Shown one piece after another: positions 22,350 through 33,031 of a DNA stretch of 64,000 nt. The translations under genes and the position numbers were made by a program. The notes beneath the pieces were generated by a model that saw only the letters and a program-made list of their open reading frames with translations, did not search any database and had not been told where the DNA came from. How positions within the stretch are numbered: the first letter of the stretch is position 1; each line of letters begins with the position of its first letter. Source of the DNA: Humulus lupulus (lineage: Eukaryota > Streptophyta > Magnoliopsida > Rosales > Cannabaceae). Location: the NCBI RefSeq assembly GCF_963169125.1, contig NC_084793.1, positions 37,288,578 to 37,352,577 of the forward strand. Direction: 5' to 3'.

Positions 22350-24942
22350 TGTAATGCCCCAAATTTCCTAATAAGGTTTAGGACCTTGATTAGGAGGCCG
22401 GGAGGGCCATAATTGATTTATTATAGTATTTAATGATTATATGCATGCCTACATGAATTGTATTATTATATGATGGTGTTATTATATGATGGTGAATGCA
22501 TGCATATGGGAGTATTTTTAGTTATGAGGGCATTTTGGTAATTTGGCCTGTTAAGGGCATATTTGCAAATTGGGTGCATATTGTATTTCATGAATGAGAT
22601 TTTATTATTATGGAGATATATTCAAGCTATTCGACATGAGACGATCATGTATAGTGGATTAGCGGTTTTGTCATAACGGGGTCAATTTCGGGGTAATAGA
22701 AATGTTTATTTGGTGATGGATTGGGAGTATTTGAGATCAGGATGGAATTCTGGAAGTTTTGACTATAATGTCCCCGGGGGTGTTTTCGGGACCCCGAGCA
22801 CTAGGTTTTATTTGAGGTTACTTAAGCTTGAAGTAGCTTGTCAGATAAGAACGTACGTTAGGAAACCTCTCGTTCTCTCTCTCGACGGTCCGTTTTACCG
22901 TTTGAGCGTTTTCGAAGATATCTTGAGTTCTAGGAGTCGGAATCAAGCGAGGGTCGAGGCATAGCGATCCTAGGAAAGAATAGAAGCTTCTTAGCCGAAG
23001 GATTTGATGGAAAACAACCCAATCAAAGGTAATTGAAGTTTAAGTTTTGAGTTATTTCGAGTTTCTAAGCTTTGAATTGTTTTTGTGAATCGTTGAGTTG
23101 TCGGTTTGTTTGAACCTTGGGTTTTGAGGGTTTTGAGGTATTGAGAAGCTTGGGAACTTTGTTTTGATGATTGGGGAATGTTTAGGTGTGTTTTTTGGGA
23201 CTTTTAAGTGTTGAAAACACGTTGGAGAATGGTTCTGGGTTGGGCGTCGCGGCCCTTGTGTGGGGCGCCGCGGCGCTTGCCTCTGGAAATTCTGGGGGCC
23301 GCAGCCCAAGGTGCTAGGGCTATAGCCCTTGCCCTGTTTTCACCCCGTTTGCTCGTTTTGACCCCAGGAACTTAAATACGGGCCTCGGGAGTGTCCCTAC
23401 TACTTGGATTAGTTTGGATTGATCTCTTGGGGGCTAGATATTGGTTTGGAAACCTTTGGGTTATCATGTTATTGATGGTGTTCCATGTTTGGTTATGATT
23501 AGGTGACCGCTAAGGGCTTAAAGGTTGACCGTTCTCAAGGGTCGTTCTTATATTGGTTCTAGCTTGGATTTGAGGTAAGAAAACTGCATCCTGTGTATAT
23601 GTGACATGCATGGCTATTATGATGCATGTTGGTTGATTACTAGGTATGACAATGCGTGGTTATTATTGAAGCATGTCGGTTGATTATTATGTATGACATG
23701 CATGGCTATTCTTGATGCATGTAGGCTGACTATTAAACGTGACATGCATGGCTGTTATTGGTGCATGTTGGATTGTTGAATATATTGCATATGATGCATA
23801 AGAAACATGTGATTAGGACATGCTTGTATACTGGGTGTGATATCGTTCAGAGCTTGAGCCTCTGTGTTAATGCATAGTCCTAATTGTACTAATATCTGTT
23901 AAGTAAGCATGCTGAATACCTTGTTTATGGATATTGGACATGTGATATATGTTTGGTGGCATGGCTTACCTGTGTATGGCGCTGACTTATTAGTCAGAAT
24001 CGACAATGGTGTCAGATCCTTCTGTGAAGTTGTGACTTATTAGTTAAGTTCACCACGGGCTGAGCACTGGTCGTGTTTTACCGACCCAAGGGTCAGAGGT
24101 GGCAGTGCGTTGTAAACGCCGGGCCAAGTAAAGATTAGATCTAATCGAGGTCGGCATTGAATGACTCATATGGGGTATTAGTGCTAGACCGACCGGAAGG
24201 TCAATGAGAACTATAAGCGCTTGCCTGGTCTACGACCAGATGACTATAGCCAAGGTATATGACCCCGGTGACTGTTTGTCACATGACTAAGGAACGTTGT
24301 CCATAGTTTCGACTCTGGAGTCGTGAGGAAGGTTATGTTGGTGACTAATCACCTTGCACCTGTCCTAATCAAACTTATGAGAGAATCACTTATCGGTTAA
24401 GCCCCGGTGACCCTATCGTCACATGGCTAGAGGGAGCGATGCTCGTTATTGTGGCTTTTGGCTATTGTCACCTATCTGTATGGACCGTTGGTTCTGAATG
24501 GTTACTTTGGTTATTTTTGGTATTATATCATGATGTATTATGTTTTCTTGCTGGGCTTCGGCTCACGGGTGCTACATGGTGCAGGTAAAGGCAAAAGGAA
24601 GCTGGACCATCCTTGAGTTGGAGAGCTTAGGTGATGATGTGTACATATGTAGCTGCTCGTCCGCCACGGCCGAGGTTTAAAGTGGAACTAGGGTTGAACC
24701 CTGTTTTGCCGCTTAGAATGGCCTGTTGTAAATACTTTCTGTAATAAACTCTTAAACTTTACTTTCAGGATCCCAATGTATGTATTAAACATTCTAGTGA
24801 AACGTTAAATCTTAACCAAAGTTTTTAATCCCTAAACCACTAATCACACTTAGATCACGATTTTGGCCAAATGACTCGGTTAGCGAGTTTAGCACTGTTT
24901 ACAAGGCACACCGTAACGGTCCCTGGGGTTTGGGGCGTTACA
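22350..24942 (+). mobile_element. Solo LTR B (Tekay type), TSD TTATG
   Basis: 2593 bp, TGTAATGCCCC...GGGGCGTTACA, with TTATG at 22345-22349 and 24943-24947. Removing it and one TSD restores the outer LTR text around GTCATAACGGGG, which matches LTR B itself at 22672. It has the GC cluster near 23243-23340 and the block GGTGCAGGTAAAGGCAAAAGG near 24580. No coding content. Confidence 0.95.
23602..23780 (+). repeat. 46-bp tandem repeat in LTR B
   Basis: Units begin GACATGCATGGCTATT near 23602, 23648, 23694 and 23741 and share GATGCATGTNGGTTGATTA. Spacing 46, 46 and 47 bp. Confidence 0.85.
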
Positions 24943-25242
24943 TTATGACTAAACCGCTAACTTTCTTCTTAGGATCGTCTCATGACGAATAGCTCAAACA
25001 TATCCACATAACAATGTGGTCTCACCCATATATCACATACATGCACATAAATATACAAATACGCCCTTAACAGGTCAAAATTACAAAAATGATCTTCTAA
25101 TAAGAAGTGGGCCCACATGCATGCAATTATCATCATATAATAATATAATTCTCATAATCATGCATATAATCACATATTAAATCAATTATGGCCCTCCTTG
25201 ATCCAGGCACTAAGTCACATTAGAGAATTTGAGACATTTACA

Positions 25243-27301
25243 GTCTGGTTCTAGTTAGCTGCCCCAGTGTTTCTGGCTGGTGCAATACTGGTTCCAGCTT
25301 GGTTGGTTTGATCAGCCTTTCGTATAACATCTTCCAGTTTTGTAAACTCATCTGCTCGATCTAGGAACTCCCTTGTTGAGTATATGGTTTTTCTTCTAAG
25401 ACTAGTTCACAGAGGACCTTTAACTTGGATCACAGCCAAGATGTCCATAAGTTTTCCATCATCGCTAACTATTTTGGACCTAGTGGTCTCTTGCATAAAG
25501 TGTTGCACATAATCTTTGAAGGGCTCATTAGGTCCTTGCTTAATGTCAACAAGGTCGTTGAGCATGACTAGTAGGATATGAGCAGCAAAAAAATGTGAGT
25601 AAAAGAGTCTCACAAATGTATCCTAGGATGTGATGGTTCCAGGTTCTAGGTTAAAGAAAAATTGTTGAGCAAAGTTAGCTAGGGTGGCAGGAAAAATCTT
25701 GCAATGGACATCATCTCTTACTCCTTGAAGATCCATCTGCATTTCGAAGTTATTCACGTGTGACATGGGATCTTCTTTTCCAATGTACTTCTTCCAAGTT
25801 GGCATCTTGAACTTGGGATGGATAGTTGATTCGATCAGAGAAATGAGATCATTTCCTTCTCTCTAAGTTAGTATTAGTTAATTTTGGGGCAGTCAACTCC
25901 CAAACAATCTGAGTGAGGGCATCAAGTTGTGCTTGAATAGTTGGAGCAACTACTTGGCACAAATGATGGTGCAGCGACTGGGAGTGTTGCAACTACTTCT
26001 TCTGGTGTTGGTGGGATTACTGGTGAAACGGGTCCTATAACATTAGACACATTGTCTTCCCAAAGTTGGTCAAGGACATCTTGAAAGTCATGCCCTTTGT
26101 TTCCAAGTCTGTTAAAGACACTGCCTCCTCTAGGATGCCCCCAACATTCTGGTTGTTTTGTCCAGGATCACTATGAGGTTGTCTTACTAGATAATTTGCT
26201 GGCTCTTGCTACCTTAGTGGGACAAACAATCCTTCAGGTTGCACATTTTCTTTAGTAGAGAAATTTTGAGGCCCAGGTGGCTTTGGTAGAACAAATTTTC
26301 CTCTTGGATGTCCAGCATTATGACGATCATCATAATATTGATTGTCGCGGGATTGGTAGTGCCGACTATCCCCTTCATCTTCTTCATAACCATCATGGTA
26401 GGAAGTTTGATAGCTGCTACTAGCTTCTTGATCATTCCTTTGTCTACTTCTTCTTGAATGATGACCACGATTGCATTCAGTATGACGAGGTGGCTGACCT
26501 CAATTTTGACTATCTAGTCGTTCATTCCTTGGTTGTTGGAACTGCTAACCAGGCCCTGGAATTTATGGATTACGAGGTTGTCCTCCCCTTGTGGATGCAC
26601 GTCTTGGTACCCCATCAGCAGACCTTCCTTCTACAGACATTTGTCTACCACAACCTTGACCTTTGTCATGACTAGGTTGCACTTGCTCATCTTGATGGAG
26701 TTGACGTTGTACTCCTAGTTGAGCCCTCCAGTTTGAGTGATGACTACGAGTTTTCATAGGGTGAACCACTTGGTCCCGGGACCTTGACGGTTGAGCACGC
26801 CCTAGGGCTTGACCAACTGGCCTTTGAACTTCTGGATTTTCTTGGCCAGTATTCTCAGGCTGAGGATTTACTGGTCGAGGTCTTGTTGCTTGAGTCTTTA
26901 GTAAGACAGCTTCCATCAGCCTTGCTGCTTTGACATTACGACGGTCAACTTTTTCTTCATGAGCTTGATCCATCCAAGACTGAAAGTCTTGTATTTTCTT
27001 ATTCAGGGCTTCACCTACAACCTCTTGAGTTGCTGCTTGATTTTCATGCATGGTAATAAACTACCCCTACATTTGTCCCCACCTTCCTTCAATTGCTCAA
27101 TATCAGGGATAAGGTCTTCCCCTATGTCCATTTGGGGTTCATCATGCCCATATGTTGTTCGTGGAGGCAGCTTTCCAGGTGGTGGAACCTGCTGACTAGG
27201 GTGTAAGGGGGGAATCTGACTGCTCAAAGGGCAGTCATGGTGTCTAGTGGTAGGGTTCCCCCTTGTGGTTCTTGGCTTTGACTTCTAGTAGTGATAGCCA
27301 T
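25243..27301 (-). pseudogene. C gag N-terminal and core
   Basis: The likely start is the ATG at 27301 (MAITTRSQSQEPQGGTLP). Reading minus, a Pro-rich leader with PPLHPSQQVPPPGKLPPR, a helical part (NKKIQDFQSWMDQAHEEK) and a basic Arg/Gln-rich stretch precede the gag core: YIGKEDPMSHVNNFEMQMDL (25805-25623) and PFKDYVQHFMQETTRSK (25613-25407), then FLDRADEFTKLEDVIRKA near 25330. Frameshifts separate most blocks. The core corresponds to the T1 and E gag blocks. Confidence 0.8.
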
Positions 27302-27350
27302 TACTTCGGATGGATTTGATTATGAGCTTTGAAGATGAGCTTGCGTTCAT

Positions 27351-27371
27351 CTCTCAATGAAAAAACCAAAA
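27351..27371 (-). promoter_or_regulatory. C primer-binding-type site
   Basis: Minus strand TTTTGGTTTTTTCATTGAG directly inside the 5' LTR. It is the decayed counterpart of the sites at 8166 and 59251. Confidence 0.6.
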
Positions 27372-28037
27372 TGTTGACCAGCGTTTTGGTCAATGACACC
27401 GAGTCAATATAAACGACAGAAAATAATTTAATTAACCTAAATCAAATAAATGACGTTAAGAATTTATAGTGGTTCACACCAAACATTGGCAAGGACCTAC
27501 GTCCAATTACACTTATAAAGGTCTCAGACCCAAGATCAAGAAGAACCAGGCTCAACTAAGTTTCTTAAGCCTGAGAGAAATTACAATTCGACAAGGATTT
27601 GTATATAAAATGCGAATTCAACTTTTTTTAATGACCGTGAGAGATACCCATTTATAGAGTCTCTTAATGGGCTATGGGCCCTACAAAATAATCTAGGCCC
27701 TACACGTGTAGTGTGAGATTGTTACAAATGATTACAAATTCAAATAACCCTTGAAAAATACATTCAAATATTAGTTACATAAATATCTTGGAATATTTTG
27801 TAATATCTCGCAAAATCTGGATCTTCAGGTTTTAATAAGTTATCCTTCGAGCAAGTCCATCCTCGAGAAGCTTCATGAGATGTTACTAGCTAAGACAAAG
27901 CATATTGCAACTCTTCACACTAATGATGACTACTCGAGCAGCTATCTTATCTCGGCCATCTCTTAGAATTTGATGTCGTTTACTACCATGTGTCTTCTTC
28001 AAATGCCACATCACCATGTTCAAATTAGGGTTAAACA
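27372..28037 (-). repeat. C 5' LTR
   Basis: 666 bp, TGTTGACC...GGGTTAAACA on the plus reading. It aligns with the solo LTR at 29325-30031 over its whole length (shared TTATAGTGG, GACCTACGTCCA, CATGTAGTGTG-like text). A minus TATA (plus TTTATAGAG near 27651) is present. Confidence 0.85.
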
Positions 28038-28262
28038 GAAGTATTTCCTCACTATAGTTGATGACCACACACGGTTTACTTGGATTTTTTTTGCTCAAAG
28101 CAAAATTTGATGTTCAATTTATTATTCCCTAATTTTTCCCCTTATAGCAACTCAATATTCCATTATTATTAAGGGTATTAGGTCAGATAATACCAAAAAA
28201 TTGAATTTATCAACTTTTTATGCAACCAAATGCATCTAACATTTTCATTCTTGTGTTGATAG

Positions 28263-28638
28263 TGTTGAGGATTAGGCTATAGATAACTTTTGGTTTGTGC
28301 TACAACTCAAGACAAAAGATACAAGTAAAACAATCTTTGAGAATAGTTAAACACAGATTACATAAACACAATAAAGTAAGAGTTTAGAGTGGACCTTCCT
28401 TGAAGAACAAACCCTAGGAGCATAAAATCACAAGCTATGATTTTATGTGAAACACAAAAGTTGCAAGGCTTGACGCAAAAGAAGATTTGTTGTCCAAAAA
28501 TCTCTATTCCTAGCATTACCTATGGAAATGCTTGAAGCTACAACAATGGAATGAGATTGGGATACACAAGCCTTGATCCTTCATACAAGCCAAGCTTTCT
28601 TGATGAAGATCTTGGAGAAAACTAGTACTCTTGGAGCA

Positions 28639-28669
<31 letters not shown>

Positions 28670-29188
28670 CTTTTCAGAGAGAGAGAGATGTGAGTGATCA
28701 ATTCACCAATTAACTCATATAAACCCCTTAAATAGTATATGACCCTCATTAGGCTCAACCAATGAGATTAGAGCATTTAAATTTAAGTTTTGGATGTTAT
28801 TTACGTAACTGTACGGACTTTACGTAACAGGCCAGGCGACGCATCACCTGGCACTAGGCGATGCATCGCGTATGACCAGGCGATGCATTGCCTGGTTTGT
28901 CTTAACAAAGAGTTTCATGCTTTTGGCGACGCGTCGCCTCCTAGGGGGTGACGCATCGTCGACGCCTCTGTTTTTGCACTCCAAGACTTTTCTCAAAACA
29001 CCTCCAAATACACCAAACTTCTTAGGTGCTCTCATATACTCCAAATAAGCATTTTGGTCCCAAAAAGTTGATTTAAAAATGCTTATAATGAAAGTAAACT
29101 TTCTCGTGTTGACTTTTGTGAAATCGTTATAGTTTTATCACCTCTTCATGCCCAAACAATTTCACCATGTATTTAACCAATCTCAACA
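28263..29188 (-). mobile_element. Solo LTR in copia integrase, TSD GATAG
   Basis: 926 bp, TGTTGAG...CTCAACA inverted ends, GATAG at 28258-28262 and 29189-29193. A (GA)n run lies at 28640-28690. A cluster of near-palindromes around GGCGATGCATCGC lies at 28828-28970, upstream (minus) of A/T-rich TATA-like text near 28714-28740. Orientation is inferred from that; the family is unknown. Confidence 0.9.
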
Positions 29189-29324
29189 GATAGACCTCAA
29201 CAAAACTCAATAGTTGAAAGAAAACATCAGCACATACTCAATTTACCTAGAACACTTCATTTTCAATCCAACTTATCTTTACCCTATTGGAGTTTCATGG
29301 TTACTATTGTTGTTTATTTAATAT

Positions 29325-30031
29325 TGTTGACTAGTATTTTGGTCAACGACACTGAGTCAAATTGAACGACAGTAAATAATAAATTAGTTGAATTCAAGTA
29401 AAACGAAACATAAAATTTATAGTGGTTCGGCCCTAAGAGTTGGTAATGACCTACGTCCACTTTCACTTTTATTAATCAAGTATGTCTAAAACTCAAGATC
29501 AAGAAGAATAAGAATCAACTGGGTTTCTTAAGTCTGAGAGAAAATACAATTCAATAGGAATTTTGTATGTAAAGTGCACATGAGAGAATAATAACTATGA
29601 GAGATCTCTATTTATAGAGGCTCCTAGTAGGCCATGGGTCTTACAAGCATAAACTAGGCCCTAAACATGTAGTGTGGGTTTGTTAAAACTGATTACACAT
29701 TAAAAGAATATGGAAAATACATTTAAATATCAGTTACATAAATACTCCTTGAAATTCGGGTCATTCTTGTTATCTGGCACATCTTTCGAGCAGGAACTTT
29801 ATTCGAGCAACCTTGTAAGGCCAGTGAACCATCGACCAAGCCATTCTATTCAACCAACACACTTTTCATAATAAACTTCAATCTCTTCAATATTTGACAA
29901 CTTTCCTTATGTTGAGTGAACACACTCTACCAACTTATGCAGCTCGGCCAATACTTGCAGACCTTAATACTTTCTACTGTCGCGTGTTCTTTTCATATGC
30001 CACATCATCATGCCCAATTTTGGGTTAAAAA
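29325..30031 (-). mobile_element. Solo LTR of the C family, TSD AATAT/AATAC
   Basis: 707 bp, starting TGTTGACTAG and ending GGGTTAAAAA (a decayed ..ACA). Flanks are AATAT (29320-29324) and AATAC (30032-30036), one change. It aligns with the C 5' LTR. Minus TATA at plus 29609-29617 (TATTTATAG). Confidence 0.85.
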
Positions 30032-30599
30032 AATACACAGAACACCATCATCTCTCTTGAAACAAAACAAAAAATCCTTAAGCTCCCATCATATGATCAC
30101 CTTCGATGCTTTGGTTGCCTTGCATTTGCTTCTACATTAAACAATACGAGACACAAATTTTCTCCTAGGTCTAAGGCATTCCTTTTCATTGGATATCCTC
30201 ATGGTATGAAAACCTACACTCTCCTTGACATATAAACTACACAAATTTTTATATCTCGAGATGTAGTGTTTTATGAGTATATTTTTCCATTCAAACAAAC
30301 ACTAACTGATATGCCTACTGACATTTTATTTCCATATTCACTGCTGCCTGAAATAGGGTCCTCCTCTTCTATTGACATACCTCAAAACAATCATGTTACT
30401 TTAGGTAGTTGTACACAAAGCACGAATGCAACAAGTACACCCAATGCTCCTGTTTTTTCAAAATCGGGCAGACCTCTTTAAGCCTAAACATCTTGCTGAA
30501 TATGTTTGTACTTTAGAGTCTACTCTTTCATCTACAACTCAACCATTATGTAATTATTGTCTTATGATAGATTATCATCTCAGTTTAGAGCTGCTATTC

Positions 30600-31270
30600 T
30601 TTCAGCAAATACAAGCAAGCATCTCAAGTTAAACACTGGCAGAAAACAATGAATGATGAGTTAAAAGCATTAGAAGACAATCATACTTGGAAACTAGTAT
30701 CTCTTCCACCAAGACAACACACTATTGGAAGTAAACGGGTTTACAAAATTAAGTACAAAGCTTTTGGATCTATTGAGAAGTATAAGAAAAGATTGGTTGC
30801 CAAAGGCTACACTAAAAAACCAGGTATATATTACATTGATACTTTTGCACCAGTGGCAAAGTTCAATACTTTCAAATTACTTCTTGCAATTTCAGCAATT
30901 AAAAATTGGTGTCTATACCAATTAGACATAAATAATGCTTTCCTTCATGGAGATTTACATGAAGATGTGTATATGAAGCTCCCTAAGAGATATCAACCAA
31001 AAGGGATAATTTCACATAACGATGTATATAAGTTAACCAAGAGCCTATATGGCTTAAAACAAGCCTTTAGACAATGGTATAACAAACTTAGCTCATACCT
31101 TTTACATAATGGTTTCACCCATTTTATTTTTAAAAAATAATTATGGTACTTTCATTGCTATATTAGTATATGTAGATGATATTGTTATAGCTTCTAATAA
31201 TTATGTGGTTGTCACTACCTTTAAACATTAATTAAAATTAAGTTTTCAATTAAAGGATCTCGGTCCTAGT
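30600..31270 (+). pseudogene. K reverse transcriptase (copia)
   Basis: The open block 30649-31140 starts [20 protein letters not shown], continues [60 protein letters not shown] and [17 protein letters not shown]. After a frameshift in an A-rich run near 31133, the catalytic VYVDDIVIASNN lies at 31167 on. It ends at FQLKDLGPS where a foreign block begins. The RT Asp pair is kept. Confidence 0.9.
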
Positions 31271-31639
31271 GATGCACATGGGGCAGGGAATTGGCGGGGA
31301 GTGATTGTACATTCCCATCATCATTTATAATTATAATCCCCTTTCCCGCCCCATCCCCGCTTATTCCCCGTCGGGGCCAGGGTAAGGAATCCCCTATTAG
31401 GGTGAATAATCCTCATGGGGAATCCATTTATTTAAAAATTAAATTTTAAAATAAAAATCGTAAATTATATGTAAATTAAAATATTGCACAATATTTATGA
31501 TTTCAAATACTAATTATTATCCTAAATGAAATTTAAATTATTAAAAAAATTGCCAATATACTATAGTAACACATAAGGAAAGATATAAAATACATATAAA
31601 ATATTATAAAAATATATAAAAAATTTAAACGAGCCCCTT
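31271..31639. other. Foreign block replacing the RT/RNase H junction of K
   Basis: About 370 bp unlike copia. The left third is rich in G and C runs that can pair (GGGGCAGGGAATTGGCGGGG with TTCCCCGCCCC-like text and CATGGGGAATCC); the rest is very AT-rich. The end of RT and start of RNase H are missing. No TSD or clear termini seen. It may be a MITE fragment or filler from break repair. Confidence 0.5.
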
Positions 31640-32117
31640 TTGTAGACACTAAGCAATCAACATCTGGTTATTGTGTATTCCATGGTAAATCACTTATATC
31701 ATGGAAATAAAAAAAAAAAAGCAACCTATAGTTTCTAGATTCTCAACTGAAGCTGAATATAGGGCCATGGTCAATGCTACATGTGAGATTATTTGGATGC
31801 TCAATCTTCTCCAATACTTTGTCATCTCTCACAACAAATCAGTTGTTCTATATTGTGACAATAGTGCTGCTACACACATTTATGAAAATCCAGTTTTCCA
31901 TGAGAGGTCAAAGCATGTTGACATAGATTGCCATTTTGTTAGAGAAAAAGTTCAAGGTGGATCACTCAAGCTCATTCATGTTCCCTCCAAATGCAACCTA
32001 GCTGACATACTGACTAAACCTTTTTTTCCTACCCAATTAAATTATTTATTGTCCAAGAAGAATGTAAAAAACTCATCATTTCATCTTGAGGGAGGTGTAT
32101 TAACAGTCATTTAACTG
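31640..32117 (+). pseudogene. K RNase H (copia), C-terminal part
   Basis: Starts DTKQSTSGYCVFHG, then a poly-A-type frame problem at 31710-31722, SRFSTEAEYRAMVNATCEII, VVLYCDNSAATHIYENPVFH, HVDIDCHFVREKV and LADILTKPF. Catalytic Glu and Asp residues in this part are kept. The N-terminal Asp region is lost. Confidence 0.9.
32082..32095 (+). promoter_or_regulatory. K polypurine tract
   Basis: CATCTTGAGGGAGG precedes the LTR start, the standard wording of plant copia polypurine tracts. Confidence 0.8.
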
Positions 32118-32288
32118 TAATTGTTTAAGTTTGCTAGTCTTGTTGAATTAGTTCTGAGTTGTTACAAAGTCAGTTCAATACAACTAACTTTAGTTTAGTC
32201 TTGTACTCAACATATATAATGAGCTCATTAAACTCTTGTAACTCACTTTTACATTTCAATAAAATTAAGATTCATTTTCTCAAATACG
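32096..32288 (+). repeat. K 3' LTR
   Basis: Starts TGTATTAACAG; a TATA-like ACATATATAATG lies near 32208 and a poly(A) signal AATAAA near 32259. The end is placed near TCTCAAATACG (32288), a decayed ..ACA. About 190 bp is short for a plant LTR. Confidence 0.65.
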
Positions 32289-32505
32289 CCTCAACTCGTT
32301 GTTGTAAGGTTGTATATTCACTTTAGCTCAATTGCAAGAAGATTCATAAGAAGCACCCACAGTTTAGCAACAAGATCATAACATAAATCATGAACCATCT
32401 CATGAGGCAACTACGTGTTCTAGTAAAGCGTTTGACAAATCAGGGGCCTGATTCTAAAAAGGTAGGGACAACGTTGTCCTACAACATGTTAGACGCCACT
32501 ACCCA
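32289..32505. other. Flank between copia K and Athila D
   Basis: 217 bp with no ORF. With the sequence after 62107 it forms the uninterrupted target of the Athila insertion. Nothing else recognised. Confidence 0.5.
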
Positions 32506-33031
32506 TGTTATGTAAAATCGATACGCAAGTGCATGTAACTATAACAAGTAATAAATAGTAAGCGAGATCATTCCACGAGGACTGTATATTAAATACCAAT
32601 AATTAACTTGTATTTCTATTTGGCTAACGATAATCGAGTCACAAGAATTAACTAAAAATCTAAAACAAAAACTGAAATTAACTTCAAGAAATGAAAAATA
32701 AACAACGTTTAAGAAAATTCAATGGATTAAGAACTAGGGCAATCAATTTCATCAACCATCCCCTTTAATTCTCATTAACACAAATCTTACTATTCAATTT
32801 TCTCTTGTGATAGCAGGTCAACAATGATAACTTATATTCGTACTAGGATATATAAGTCTCAATCCTATGCAAATTTCTACATCTCTGTGATAAATAAACA
32901 TAAGATAGGCATTAAAATTAACAACCCTAAAACAACACATACCACACAGGTACTCTTGTCCTAATATGAAATCTATGTTCATTCAATTACATCATATTCA
33001 ATTCTCACTTCTCATATTTCAAATCAAAATC

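Larger units (their letters stand above)
20209..25242 (-). mobile_element. Nested Tekay-type LTR on minus strand, split by solo LTR B
   Basis: Plus reading starts TGTAACACCCTGG at 20209 and ends GAGACATTTACA at 25242. Without the inner insertion (22350-24942 plus one TSD copy) it is about 2436 bp. The block AAGGGAAAG..CACGAGTGC near 20575-20610 mirrors the conserved Tekay LTR text on the other strand. It has no internal region, so it is a solo LTR in gag of C. It is bounded by a 15-bp near-identical repeat (20194-20208 and 25243-25257, 14 of 15 alike) rather than the usual 5 bp. A GC-rich cluster lies at 21490-21670. Confidence 0.85.
18749..28037 (-). mobile_element. C: Tat-type gypsy element, truncated after protease
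   Basis: Reading minus: 5' LTR (27372-28037), primer-type site, gag (27301-25243), a nested LTR (20209-25242), the rest of gag and protease (20208-18790). It ends abruptly in the RT leader at ...GIRPTVI near 18750. RT, RNase H and integrase are absent here and may lie left of the window or be lost. At the right it adjoins copia integrase text at 28038, so it probably inserted in the copia element. Confidence 0.8.
28038..30480 (+). pseudogene. K integrase (copia), in three pieces
   Basis: Piece 1 reads YFLTIVDDHTRFTWIF (28043 on) through IRSDNTKKLNL and HFHSCVDS. Piece 2, after the first solo LTR, reads [16 protein letters not shown] and [11 protein letters not shown]. Piece 3, after the second, reads NTPSSLLK, then SYDHLRCFGCLCFAST-like text and FIGYPHGMKTYTLLD. 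Removing both solo LTRs with one TSD each rejoins the domain. D, D and E catalytic positions are recognisable (VDDHT, RSDN, VERKH). Frameshifts add to the damage. Confidence 0.85.
28038..32288 (+). mobile_element. K: Ty1/copia element, 3' half, repeatedly interrupted
   Basis: Plus-strand integrase (28038-28262, 29189-29324, 30032-30480), RT (30600-31270), RNase H (31640-32114), polypurine tract and a short 3' LTR (32096-~32288) appear in the copia order (integrase before RT). It is cut by C on the left, by two solo LTRs, and by a foreign block at 31271-31639. Gag, protease and the 5' LTR are not in the window. The short LTR and RT wording suggest the Ale group, with modest confidence. Confidence 0.85.

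Noticed and set aside
28828..28970. Repeated GGCGATGCATCGCC motifs as a CRISPR-like array
   Set aside because: Irregular spacing, palindromic units, no unique spacers, and a plant retrotransposon context.
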